Below, in pieces: positions 53,987 through 61,996 of a DNA stretch of 64,000 nucleotides (position 1 is its first letter; each line of letters starts with the position of its first letter). Origin of the DNA: Brevibacterium sp. S111 (GTDB lineage: Bacteria; Actinomycetota; Actinomycetes; Actinomycetales; Brevibacteriaceae); the NCBI RefSeq assembly GCF_004745075.1, contig NZ_RHFH01000002.1, forward strand, positions 62,001-126,000, written 5' to 3'. The notes under the pieces are model-generated. The model was not told the DNA's origin and did no database searches. It worked only from the letters and a program-made list of their open reading frames with translations. A program made the translations under genes and the position numbers.

Positions 53987-54324
53987 CCTGGAATTTTCGC
54001 ATCACCGTCCGCGGGCGCTTCGCCGCACTCGACGAGGAGCAGCACCGCAGCCTCCGTGCGGCACAGGACGATCACGACATGCTCTCCGCGCGCTTCTCCC
54101 CCGAGGGCACGTTCCTCTACACGCCCGAGCTCGTGAACTATCAGCACCGATTTCTGGTCACCAGCGACGAGGCGGACCGCGATGACGCCGAAACGCTGGC
54201 GAGCATCCGAGCCGAGGAGCTCTCCGATGCCGACCTCGCCGCACGCGGCCTCGTCGGCAGGGTCGTGAGTGTCTCAGCGGTGTGCCTCGAAGAGGTCAAG
54301 GTGCGGCCGAGGACACGGTCATGA
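53983..54324 (+). CDS. DUF6204-like small protein
   Basis: A 113-residue protein. WNFRITVRGRFAALDEEQHR and DHDMLSARFSPEGTFLYTPE resemble the DUF6204 family of actinobacteria, whose function is unknown. It has no membrane segment. Starts and stops overlap both neighbours by 4 bp, so it is translationally coupled to the TetR and MarR-like genes. Confidence 0.65.
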   Translation: MTWNFRITVRGRFAALDEEQHRSLRAAQDDHDMLSARFSPEGTFLYTPELVNYQHRFLVTSDEADRDDAETLASIRAEELSDADLAARGLVGRVVSVSAVCLEEVKVRPRTRS

Positions 54325-54770
54325 GCACAGACGAAGCCGCCGACTGCGCTTCCGTGCCGAACCTCGAGGCCGCATTGACTCTGGCCTGGGCGAAGAGCTC
54401 TTTGGACACGACGGTCGGCGCGGCGCTCTCGCGGGTGGGGCTCAGCCTGGACGACCTTCGCCGACTGCGCCTCATCGATGCCCGGCCACAGGGGCTGGGC
54501 CGGGAGGACCTCGCCGAGGCGATGGGCGAGACGCTTTCACAGGCAGTGCGTGCCAGTCTGCCTCTGGTCAAACTCGGTTGGCTCTCACGCTCGGAATCGG
54601 GTGCGTTCTCCCTCACCGACAGCGGCCGCTTCCTCGTCGAGCAGTCCGAGGGCATCGCAGAGAAGGCGGCGCGCCGCTGGTTCGCCGAGAACGGCCTCGA
54701 CCCCAGTGAGGTGTCGACGATCGCGGGATCGGACCCTGATGTCGATGCGCAGTGGACCTTCGAGAGCTGA
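54321..54770 (+). CDS. MarR-like winged-helix protein
   Basis: A 149-residue protein with a winged-helix pattern. LGREDLAEAMGETLSQAVRA could be the HTH and LVKLGWLSRSESGAFSLTDS the wing, a common MarR layout. It overlaps the DUF6204-like gene by 4 bp (ATGA). Target unknown; a second regulator in the same operon suggests layered control of the lipid genes. Confidence 0.6.
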   Translation: MSTDEAADCASVPNLEAALTLAWAKSSLDTTVGAALSRVGLSLDDLRRLRLIDARPQGLGREDLAEAMGETLSQAVRASLPLVKLGWLSRSESGAFSLTDSGRFLVEQSEGIAEKAARRWFAENGLDPSEVSTIAGSDPDVDAQWTFES

Positions 54771-54806
54771 GTTCCCCAGCTGAGCGCCCCGCCGCAAGAC
54801 AGCGAA

Positions 54807-54866
54807 AAACGGGCTGAGCGTCGAGACACCCGTGCGTTCACACGTTTCTCGACGCCCAACCCGTTT
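54807..54866. terminator. bidirectional terminator hairpin
   Basis: AAACGGGCTGAGCGTCGAGA (54807-54826) pairs almost fully with the segment 54847-54866 (TCTCGACGCCCAACCCGTTT), with A-rich and T-rich flanks, between convergent genes. Confidence 0.75.
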
Positions 54867-54889
54867 ATCGACGGTGCGCAGGTCGAGTA

Positions 54890-56284
54890 TCAGTCAGCCA
54901 CGTAGTACATGCGCTTGTTGACGAACTCGTCCATGCCGTAGGGGCCGAGCTCGCGACCGAAGCCCGACCGCTTGGTTCCGCCGAACGGGATCTCCGCGCC
55001 TTCGCCGGCCGGGGTGTTGACGTTGGACATGCCGACGTCGAGACGCTGAGCGAGCTTCGCGGCACGCTCGGGATCCTTCGCGAACACGGCACCGCCGAGG
55101 CCGAAGCGCGAATCATTGGCCAGCTCGAGGGCCTCATCATCGCTGCTGACCTTGTAGACGGTGGCCACAGGTCCGAAGAGCTCCTCGCGGTAGGCGTCCA
55201 TCTCCGAGGTGACTCCGGTGAGCACGGCCGGAGTGACATAGGCCGAACCATCGGTGGCGAGTTCACCGCCGACGAGGTTCGCTCCCTGTTCGACCGCCCG
55301 ATCGAGCTGCTTGCGCAGGTTCTCGGCCGCGCCCCGAGAGGACAGAGGCGAGTACTTGCCGTCGCCCGCCTCGGCGGGGGTGCCCTTCTCCCAGGACTGG
55401 GCACGTTCGGTCAGTCCGGACACGAAGTCGTCGTAGATGTCGTCCATAACGATCATCCGCTTGTTCGCATTGCACACCTGGCCGGTGTTGTAGAGGCGAG
55501 TGCCCCAAGCGGTGTCGACGGCCTCGTTCATGTCATCGGTGTCGAGGATGATGTAGGGGTCGGAGCCGCCGAGCTCGAGCACGGCCTTCTTCAGATGCTT
55601 GCCCGCCGTGGCGGCCACGGCCGAGCCGGCGCGTTCGGAACCGGTCAGGGACACGCCTTCGACGCGGTCATCGGCGATGATCGTCTCGATCTGCTCGTGC
55701 GTGGCGTAGATGTTGTTGTACACGCCCTCGGGGACGCCGGCTTCCTTCATGAGCTCGGCGATCTTCGCCGAGGAGCGGGGGCAGATCTCCGCATGCTTGA
55801 GGATGATCGTGTTGCCGAGCACGAGGTTCGGCGCGGCGAAGCGAGCCACCTGGTAGTACGGGAAGTTCCACGGCATGATGCCCAGCAGGGCACCGACCGG
55901 GCGGCGCTGGATGAACGCCTTGCCTCCGGACATCGATTCGATCGGCTCATCGGCGGCGAACTTCGGTCCGTTGTCGGCGTAGTAGTTGAAGATCGCCTCG
56001 CAGAACTCGGCCTCTTCCTCACCTTCGGCGGTGGGCTTGCCCATCTCCTCGGCGATGATCTTCGCGAGCTCGGCCTTGTGCTCACCGAACAGGGCTGCGA
56101 CCTTGTTGACGACGGCAGCGCGCTCCTCGATGGTCTTGTCCCGCCAGGCCTGGAACCCCTTGTGCGCGGACTCGAGGACCTGCTGGATCTCCTCGTCGGT
56201 CGCGTTGTCGAACTTCTCGACGACTTCACCGGTGGCCGGGTTTTCGACGCGGTAGCCGCCTGCGGCGCTTCCTACATTGCTCAT
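54890..56284 (-). CDS. gabD: succinate-semialdehyde-type aldehyde dehydrogenase
   Basis: A 464-residue NAD(P)+ aldehyde dehydrogenase. MPWNFPYYQVARFAAPNLVL, LTGSERAGSAVA, the catalytic Glu in VLELGGSDPYI and the catalytic Cys in NTGQVCNANKR are all intact, and AEIPFGGTKRSGFGRELG ends the core. Similarity is highest to NADP-dependent succinate-semialdehyde dehydrogenases (short GabD form), though substrate range in the family is broad. ATG 56284 follows AAAGGAG. It stands alone with no GABA transaminase nearby. Confidence 0.82.
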   Translation of the reverse strand: MSNVGSAAGGYRVENPATGEVVEKFDNATDEEIQQVLESAHKGFQAWRDKTIEERAAVVNKVAALFGEHKAELAKIIAEEMGKPTAEGEEEAEFCEAIFNYYADNGPKFAADEPIESMSGGKAFIQRRPVGALLGIMPWNFPYYQVARFAAPNLVLGNTIILKHAEICPRSSAKIAELMKEAGVPEGVYNNIYATHEQIETIIADDRVEGVSLTGSERAGSAVAATAGKHLKKAVLELGGSDPYIILDTDDMNEAVDTAWGTRLYNTGQVCNANKRMIVMDDIYDDFVSGLTERAQSWEKGTPAEAGDGKYSPLSSRGAAENLRKQLDRAVEQGANLVGGELATDGSAYVTPAVLTGVTSEMDAYREELFGPVATVYKVSSDDEALELANDSRFGLGGAVFAKDPERAAKLAQRLDVGMSNVNTPAGEGAEIPFGGTKRSGFGRELGPYGMDEFVNKRMYYVAD

Positions 56285-56331
56285 TCCAGACTCCTTTGAC
56301 GTGGGCGCCTGTTGGCGCCGGCTAAGCAATC

Positions 56332-56371
56332 GCATACCTCTTCGCCGTCGGAATCGACGGATTGCGTATGC
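56332..56371. promoter_or_regulatory. nested dyad upstream of gabD
   Basis: Outer arms GCATAC (56332-56337) and GTATGC (56366-56371) enclose CCGTCG-GAAT-CGACGG (56345-56360). It could be two stacked operators or a leader hairpin. Confidence 0.45.
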
Positions 56372-56613
56372 CTGTCTCACACGCTATCAACACGTGACCC
56401 GCGCAACAAGTGCCGGAACCTGGGGGAATCCTCAGTCCTGGATCGATCACCGACCCGCCACCGAGGGAGTGCGGATTCCGAATACGCTTCAACGAAATCC
56501 GCATGCCGTGAGTGCAGAACACAGCCACCTCCCAAGGGGCAGCCGCCTGCAAGGGGCAACCACCCCAAAGGGACTGCCGCCTCAGCGAAGGGAACGCACC
56601 GCAACAGCGAAAC

Positions 56614-56640
56614 GGCCGCCCCCATACTGGGGACGGCCGC
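56614..56640 (-). terminator. terminator of the AGCS symporter gene
   Basis: CGGCCG-CCCCC...GGGG-CGGCCG forms a strong hairpin 14 bp beyond the symporter stop. Confidence 0.65.
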
Positions 56641-56653
56641 CTCGGTGAGGGAA

Positions 56654-58132
56654 TCAGTCGAACCTGCGCGAGGAGCCGATCACGTCTCCGGCCTTCCAGT
56701 CGGCCCAACCGGGCTGATCGATCATGAACGATTCGATCGTGTCCTTGTCCGCCTTCAGCTGCGGATCGTGCTTGAGGTAGTGCTTCGTCTCCCGGGCGAT
56801 GAGTCCGGAGAGGATGAGGATGCCAAGCAGGTTCGGCAGGGCCATGAGACCGTTCATCACATCCGAGAAGTTCCAGATCGGCTCGAGTTCGGTGGTGCAA
56901 CCGACGAACACGACGAGGGAGAAGAAGATCCGGAACGGCAGCACTCCGCGCCGGCCGACGAGGCGTTCGACATTGCGATCGCCGTAGTAGGACCAGCCGA
57001 GCAGCGTCGAGAACGCGAAGAGGACGATGCCCAGCGTCACGACCCAGTGACCCCAATGACCGGGCAGACCGTGGGAGAAGGCCTCGCCCGTCATGAGCGC
57101 CGCACTGATCTGTTCCCCTGTCTCCGGATCGACTTCGTTCCAGGTCCCGGTGGCGATGATCGTCAGACCGGTGAAGCTGACGACGATGATCGTGTCGATG
57201 AAGGTCTGCGTCATCGACACGAGCCCCTGACGCACCGGATGCGAGGTTTTTGCCGCGGCTGCGGCGATCGGTGCCGAACCGAGTCCCGATTCGTTCGAGA
57301 ACAGACCACGGGCCACGCCCATCTGCACGACGACGATGATCGCCGAGCCCGCGAATCCGCCGACGGCCGAAGTGCCGGTGAAGGCCTCGGTGAAGATCTG
57401 GGCGAAGGCAGAGGGCAGGGCGTCGATGTTCGCGATGAGGATGTAGATGGCGCTGAGGACGTAGAAGACGATCATGATCGGCACCAGGCCGGCCGTGACC
57501 CGTCCGATGGACTTGATGCCGCCGACGAGGACGACGAGCGTGAGGACCGTGAGCACAGCGCCGGTGATCCAGGTGGGAACCGACCAGCTCGACTCGACAT
57601 TCGCCGCGATCGAGTTGCCCTGCGTCATATTGCCGATCCCGAAGCAGGCGAGGACGGCGAAGACGGCGAACATCAGGCCGAGGACCTTGCCGAGAGGACC
57701 TTTGATGCCGCGTTCGAGGTAGTACTGCGGGCCACCGGACTTCTCCCCGGCCTCATCGGTTCCGCGGAAGCGCACCGCGAGGAAGCCCTCCGCATACTTC
57801 GTGACCATGCCCAGCAGGCCGGTCATCCACATCCAGAACAGGGCACCGGGACCGCCGATGCCGATGGCAGTGGCCACGCCGACGATGTTGCCGGTGCCGA
57901 CCGTGGCCGCCAGCGCCGTCGTCAGCGCCTGGAACTGCGAGATGTCACCCTCGGATCCGGCGTCCTTGCGCTTGAGAATGCCCAGACTCAGGGCCGGCAG
58001 CAGCTTCGTGAATTGCAGCCCGCCGAGGCGGAACGTCAGGTACAGGCCCGTGCCCAGCAGCAGCGGGATGAGTAGGAACGGACCCCAGACGAATCCGCTG
58101 ATCGTATCGAAGAATTCGGCGGCAGCACCCAT
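56654..58132 (-). CDS. alanine/glycine:cation symporter (AGCS family)
   Basis: A 492-residue membrane protein with about 11 helices. The family signature LTTALAATVGTGNIVGVATAI appears near residue 70, with GPGALFWMWMTGLLGMVTKY and GVARGLFSNESGLGSAPIAA later. AGCS members import alanine or glycine with Na+. It ends in a hydrophilic tail. Located between gabD and ACC deaminase, all on the minus strand but in separate transcripts. A dyad TGTTCT-GGG-AGAACA lies 82 bp upstream. Confidence 0.92.
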   Translation of the reverse strand: MGAAAEFFDTISGFVWGPFLLIPLLLGTGLYLTFRLGGLQFTKLLPALSLGILKRKDAGSEGDISQFQALTTALAATVGTGNIVGVATAIGIGGPGALFWMWMTGLLGMVTKYAEGFLAVRFRGTDEAGEKSGGPQYYLERGIKGPLGKVLGLMFAVFAVLACFGIGNMTQGNSIAANVESSWSVPTWITGAVLTVLTLVVLVGGIKSIGRVTAGLVPIMIVFYVLSAIYILIANIDALPSAFAQIFTEAFTGTSAVGGFAGSAIIVVVQMGVARGLFSNESGLGSAPIAAAAAKTSHPVRQGLVSMTQTFIDTIIVVSFTGLTIIATGTWNEVDPETGEQISAALMTGEAFSHGLPGHWGHWVVTLGIVLFAFSTLLGWSYYGDRNVERLVGRRGVLPFRIFFSLVVFVGCTTELEPIWNFSDVMNGLMALPNLLGILILSGLIARETKHYLKHDPQLKADKDTIESFMIDQPGWADWKAGDVIGSSRRFD

Positions 58133-58213
58133 GATGTCACTTCACTTTCCAACGTCGGCGCGCGACGTGACCCAGATCATTGCAGAGAACAGTTCCTGAC
58201 TGTACCCGATGAA

Positions 58214-58228
58214 TGTTCTGGGAGAACA
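58214..58228. promoter_or_regulatory. dyad TGTTCT-GGG-AGAACA upstream of AGCS symporter
   Basis: A perfect 6-bp inverted repeat between the ACC deaminase stop and the symporter start; possible operator for the symporter gene. It does not match the actinobacterial LexA box. Confidence 0.4.
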
Positions 58229-58266
58229 CGGCGACTCCTGAGCCGACCCGGACTCAGACGCCGGGC

Positions 58267-59283
58267 TCAGAAGATCGAGCTGTAGGCGTTGAGCGCGAGC
58301 TGACCGCCGAGGTGGGCGTAGAGGACCGTGGAGTCCCTGTCGATGCCGCCCTGACCGACGAGATCGAGCAGCCCGGCCATCGATTTGCCCTCGTAGACGG
58401 GATCGAGGATGACGCCTTCGAGCTGAGCGGTCGTGCGGATCGCGTCGACGGTCGACTCGTCGGGGATGCCGTAGGCCGGCCCGGCCCAGCCGGAGCGGAT
58501 GTCGATCTCGTCCTCGCGAATCCTCCGACCGAGTCCGATGAGCTCGGCAGTGGAGTTCGCAATGCGCCGGACCTGGTCACGGGTCTTGTCCAGGGTCGCC
58601 GAGGCGTCGATGCCGATGATCCGACGGGGACGCCCGCCGGCATCCTCGAGAGCCGCGAACCCGGCGATCATGCCCGCATGGGTCGAGCCCGTCACGGTGC
58701 ACACGACGATGGTGTCGAAGAAGACCCCAAGCTCCTTCTCCTGCTCGGCGACCTCATAGGCCCAGTTCGCGAAGCCGAGTCCGCCGAACCTGTGCTCGGA
58801 GGCCCCGGCCGGGATCGGATAGGGCCTGCCGCCGGCCGCTTCGACCTCGGCGAGCGCATTCTCCCAGCTCGAGCGGATGCCAATGTCGAATCCGGCCGAG
58901 TCGAGGCGGACGTCGGCGCCCATGATGCGCGAGAGTTCGATATTGCCGACCGTGTCATTGCCCGGATCCTCCCAGTCCACCCAGCGCTCCTGGACGAGAC
59001 GGGCCTTCAGGCCGAGATGGGCAGCGACGGCCGCGACCTGCCGCGTGTGGTTGGACTGGTAACCGCCGATCGAAACGAGCGTGTCCGCGCCCGAAGCGAG
59101 GATGTCGGGAACGATGTACTCGAGCTTGCGGGTCTTGTTTCCGCCGAACGCGAGTCCGGAGTTGACGTCCTCCCGTTTGGCCCAGACCCTCGCCCCGCCG
59201 AGGTGGTCCCCGAGCCTGCCCAATTCATGCACGGGGCTCGGCCCGAAGGTGAGCGGATAGCGGTCGAAATCGGTGATGGCCAT
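58267..59283 (-). CDS. acdS: 1-aminocyclopropane-1-carboxylate deaminase
   Basis: A 338-residue fold-type II PLP enzyme that opens the cyclopropane ring of ACC to 2-oxobutyrate and ammonia. Alignment by eye with Pseudomonas AcdS is close throughout: [36 protein letters not shown] (PLP Lys in GNKTRK), [40 protein letters not shown], the nucleophile Tyr in [11 protein letters not shown] with its neighbouring Glu, and [14 protein letters not shown]. The Leu next to the substrate in Pseudomonas (LTDPVYEG) reads IL here, so D-cysteine desulfhydrase activity cannot be excluded. ATG 59283 follows AAGGGG. Confidence 0.88.
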   Translation of the reverse strand: MAITDFDRYPLTFGPSPVHELGRLGDHLGGARVWAKREDVNSGLAFGGNKTRKLEYIVPDILASGADTLVSIGGYQSNHTRQVAAVAAHLGLKARLVQERWVDWEDPGNDTVGNIELSRIMGADVRLDSAGFDIGIRSSWENALAEVEAAGGRPYPIPAGASEHRFGGLGFANWAYEVAEQEKELGVFFDTIVVCTVTGSTHAGMIAGFAALEDAGGRPRRIIGIDASATLDKTRDQVRRIANSTAELIGLGRRIREDEIDIRSGWAGPAYGIPDESTVDAIRTTAQLEGVILDPVYEGKSMAGLLDLVGQGGIDRDSTVLYAHLGGQLALNAYSSIF

Positions 59284-59363
59284 GGGGACCCCTTCGTCGT
59301 CGTATCGTTCGACCGCGATCCCTGCTCTCTGCCGGAGACGACCAGCACATCGCGGCCAGTGAT

Positions 59364-59379
59364 ATGCAATATATTGCAT
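59364..59379. promoter_or_regulatory. 16-bp palindrome ATGCAATATATTGCAT between acdS and GntR
   Basis: A perfect palindrome in the divergent promoter of acdS and the GntR gene, 80 bp from acdS and 91 bp from the GntR start. Its length and A/T centre fit a FadR-type GntR dimer site. Confidence 0.65.
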
Positions 59380-59470
59380 TTCGGGCCTGTCTACAATGAG
59401 GTCGGCACCGCATCCCAGACTTCCACGACCGGTGCCGACCGCCATCCCGATGCCGACGAAAGGACCCCCG

Positions 59471-60148
59471 GTGCCGATTCCCGCGCATTCGCCCTCCCCG
59501 CAGCGCACTCTCCTGCGGGATGACGTCTACCGGTCGATCCGCGATGCGATCGTCCGCGGGCAGCTGGCCCCCGGAGAGCAGCTGCGCGATCAGGAGCTCG
59601 GCGCCTGGCTGCAGGTCTCGCGGACTCCGGTGCGCGAGGCCCTGCAGCGCCTGGCCCAGGCCGGTCTTGTTGTGGCCCAACCGGGGAGGATGACCCGGGT
59701 GGCGCCGGAGAATCCCGAGGCCATCGTCCATGCACGTCAGATCGCCGCCGAGCTGCATGCCCTGGCCATGAACCTCGCCGTCGCGGACCTCACCGGCGCG
59801 GACCTCGACGCCATGGAGCGAGCGAACGAGCGGCTGCGCGCGGCCCTCGACACCGCCGACATCGACGCAGCCATCACCGCCGATGACGAATTCCACGAGG
59901 TGGCCCTGTCCCGCAGCGGCAACCCGCTCATCGCCGATCACCTCGAGCTCGTCACGGCCACCCTGCGCCGCACCGAGTACCTCCACTTCGATTCGGTCGC
60001 CGGTTCGGCCTCGCCTGAGAAACACACCGAAATCATCGCGGCCGTCCGCGCCGGCGATCACGGCCTCGCCGTCGATCTCACGAGGCAGAACTGGGCTTCG
60101 CTCTCCGGTCGGCAGTCTCGACGATCGGAGTCACCGGCAAGTCCTTAA
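59471..60148 (+). CDS. GntR family regulator (FCD type), probable acdS regulator
   Basis: A 225-residue FadR-like protein. HTH residues are [20 protein letters not shown], followed by [10 protein letters not shown]. The FCD domain (about 85-210) has [15 protein letters not shown] and the terminal His-containing helix. GTG 59471 follows GAAAGGA and is preferred over ATG 59450. Lrp-type regulators control many proteobacterial acdS genes; here a GntR takes that place, as in several actinobacteria. Confidence 0.85.
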   Translation: MPIPAHSPSPQRTLLRDDVYRSIRDAIVRGQLAPGEQLRDQELGAWLQVSRTPVREALQRLAQAGLVVAQPGRMTRVAPENPEAIVHARQIAAELHALAMNLAVADLTGADLDAMERANERLRAALDTADIDAAITADDEFHEVALSRSGNPLIADHLELVTATLRRTEYLHFDSVAGSASPEKHTEIIAAVRAGDHGLAVDLTRQNWASLSGRQSRRSESPASP

Positions 60149-60163
60149 GTCATTTTATGACTT
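60147..60163. promoter_or_regulatory. operator AAGTCAT-TTT-ATGACTT upstream of the secreted esterase
   Basis: A perfect 7-bp inverted repeat with a 3-bp spacer 46 bp before the esterase ATG. Nearly the same site is at 61251-61267. Confidence 0.65.
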
Positions 60164-60208
60164 GTGCTAGAGTCCTGCTCACGATCACCGACGATCAAAG
60201 GACTCACG

Positions 60209-61237
60209 ATGCAATCGACGACGAGACGCACCCCGACCGCCATCCTCGCAGCGGCATCCGCCGTGGTTCTCACCTCGAGTCTCCTGGCTCTGGGGCCGGC
60301 CCTTGCCACGAGCCCGGGCAGGGCGGCCGAGGCCGCCGCCCCGACGCTGGAGGCCGCCCCGTCCGCAGGCTGCGGGAGCGAGCAGACTCCGGGCAATGAC
60401 GAACGGACGATCACCTCGGCGGGCGAGGATCGGACCTATCGGATCAACATCCCCCGCGACTACGAGGAGTCGACGCCGATGCCGCTGATCCTCGGCTTCC
60501 ACGGCAACGGATCGGACGGAGCCGAGCTCCAGAACTACACGGGCCTGCCCACCCTCCCCGCCGTCACCGTCTTCCCCGATGGTGCACTCGACGACGGCAA
60601 ACGCTCCTGGCAGGGTGCCCCCTATGCCAGCGGTGCCGACGATGTCCGCTTCGTCTCCGATCTGCTCGATTCGATCGAGGACGAGCACTGCATCGACCTC
60701 AATCGCGTCTATGCCACCGGCAAGTCCAACGGAGGCGGCTTCGTCTCGGTGCTCGCCTGCCATCTGCGCGACCGGTTCTCGGCCTTCGGCATCGTCGCCG
60801 GGGCCTACTATCCGCAGTCGACGAACGGCTGCGACTACTCGGAGCCGACGCCGATGCTCGCCATCCACGGCACCGGCGACGCGACGATGCACTACGACGG
60901 GGGCGAGCGCCAGGGCGAGACCTATCCGGGCGTGCGCGACTGGATCGAGCCCTGGGCCGAGGCTTCGGACTGCACGGCCACGACCGAGCGCAGGGTCGGC
61001 AAAAGGGGCGAGGATGTGCTGCGCACGAGCTGGAAGAACTGCACGGCTGGGACCTCCACCGCCAGAGGGAAGAGCTCGGGCGCCGAGGTCGAGCTCTATT
61101 CGGTCACCGACGGCGGCCACGTCTGGCCGGGTGAGGTGGTCTACAGCGGCGGCGGGTACGTGACGAAGCACTTCTCGGCGACCGACACCCTGTGGGCGTT
61201 CTTCGAGAACCACGCGGGACCGACACGTGACCGTTGA
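60209..61237 (+). CDS. secreted esterase, PHB-depolymerase/feruloyl esterase (CE1) family
   Basis: A 342-residue alpha/beta hydrolase. A signal peptide is clear (TRRTPTAILAAASAVVLTSS then LLALGPALA, residues 5-33). The catalytic core has LILGFHGNGSDG (oxyanion region), the nucleophile Ser in YATGKSNGGGFVS, an Asp in AIHGTGDATMHYDG and the His in TDGGHVWPG. Six or more Cys suggest disulfides. It hydrolyses an ester outside the cell, such as a feruloylated glycan or hydroxyalkanoate polymer; the substrate is not fixed. ATG 60209 follows AAAGGA. Confidence 0.82.
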   Translation: MQSTTRRTPTAILAAASAVVLTSSLLALGPALATSPGRAAEAAAPTLEAAPSAGCGSEQTPGNDERTITSAGEDRTYRINIPRDYEESTPMPLILGFHGNGSDGAELQNYTGLPTLPAVTVFPDGALDDGKRSWQGAPYASGADDVRFVSDLLDSIEDEHCIDLNRVYATGKSNGGGFVSVLACHLRDRFSAFGIVAGAYYPQSTNGCDYSEPTPMLAIHGTGDATMHYDGGERQGETYPGVRDWIEPWAEASDCTATTERRVGKRGEDVLRTSWKNCTAGTSTARGKSSGAEVELYSVTDGGHVWPGEVVYSGGGYVTKHFSATDTLWAFFENHAGPTRDR

Positions 61238-61250
61238 CACATCCGCACCA

Positions 61251-61267
61251 AAGTGATTAGATGACTT
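61251..61267. promoter_or_regulatory. operator AAGTGAT-TAG-ATGACTT upstream of the GntR gene
   Basis: One mismatch from the perfect site at 60147-60163 (AAGTSAT-N3-ATGACTT), 22 bp before the GntR ATG. Fits autoregulation. Confidence 0.65.
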
Positions 61268-61288
61268 AAACACTTGAAGGAGAGTGGC

Positions 61289-61996
61289 ATGACACCATCC
61301 ATCGGACTCGTCGAACGACTCACCCGTGAGATCGTCCAGACGATTCGTGCCGAGAACCTGCAGCCCGGCCAGACACTGCCCTCGGCGAAGGTTCTGGCCG
61401 AACGCTTCGAGGTCACCGTGCCCACGGTCCGCGAAGCCCTGCGTCGGCTCGAGGCCACGGGCTCGGTCGAGCTCATGCACGGCTCGGGGACCTATGTGCG
61501 CGAGGCGATCAATCGCCGCATCCTCGACAATCCGCACTATGTGCCCGTCGACCTCGCTGCGGCGATCGAGCTCCTCGACGCCCGCGTCGCAATCGAGCCG
61601 GGCATCGCCGAGCTGGCGGCCCAGATCCAGAGCGCCGAGGCGGTCGCCTCGATGGAATCCGCCCTCGACAATGCCCTGCAGGTCGAGACCGCGGTCCCAG
61701 CAGGCCACTTCCACGTCGAGCTCGCACGGGCTTCGGGCAACCGCGCCCTGCACGAGATGCTCGTCTCGCTGCTCGCGATCCACTCGCGCACTCAGCAGGC
61801 GGCGCGGACCACCTACGACCGGCTGCGTGACCACGATGAGCATGCGGACATCCTCGACGCGATCAAGCGCGGCGACGGATTCGAAGCCGCTCATCGCACC
61901 CGCAAGCACCTCGAGGCGATCAAGACCGTCGTCCTCGCGGACTGGGCCGATGATCCTCAGACAGACGACGCGGCGAACAAGGAGGCCGAACAGTGA
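61289..61996 (+). CDS. GntR family regulator (FCD type)
   Basis: A 235-residue FadR-subfamily protein. The HTH region is VLAERFEVTVPTVREALRRL (about residues 37-56), then an FCD domain (about 90-215) with GHFHVELARASGNRAL and the C-terminal HRTRKHLEAI. ATG 61289 follows GAAGGAGAG. It heads an operon with the creatininase-family gene (GTGA overlap) and the AbgT-type transporter. The paired operators suggest it also controls the esterase upstream. Confidence 0.88.
   Translation: MTPSIGLVERLTREIVQTIRAENLQPGQTLPSAKVLAERFEVTVPTVREALRRLEATGSVELMHGSGTYVREAINRRILDNPHYVPVDLAAAIELLDARVAIEPGIAELAAQIQSAEAVASMESALDNALQVETAVPAGHFHVELARASGNRALHEMLVSLLAIHSRTQQAARTTYDRLRDHDEHADILDAIKRGDGFEAAHRTRKHLEAIKTVVLADWADDPQTDDAANKEAEQ

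Larger units (their letters stand above)
56285..56653. other. 369-bp intergenic region with several hairpins
   Basis: No gene is seen. The gabD leader holds GGCGCC-TGTT-GGCGCC (56304-56319) and a nested dyad at 56332-56371. The other end carries the terminator of the AGCS symporter gene (56614-56640). Between them is a stretch with loosely repeated CAAGGGGCA/CAAAGGGAC segments. Confidence 0.5.

Noticed and set aside
58214-58228. TGTTCT-GGG-AGAACA as an SOS (LexA) box
   Set aside because: Actinobacterial LexA boxes have the form CGAAC-N4-GTTCG, which this is not; no SOS gene is near.
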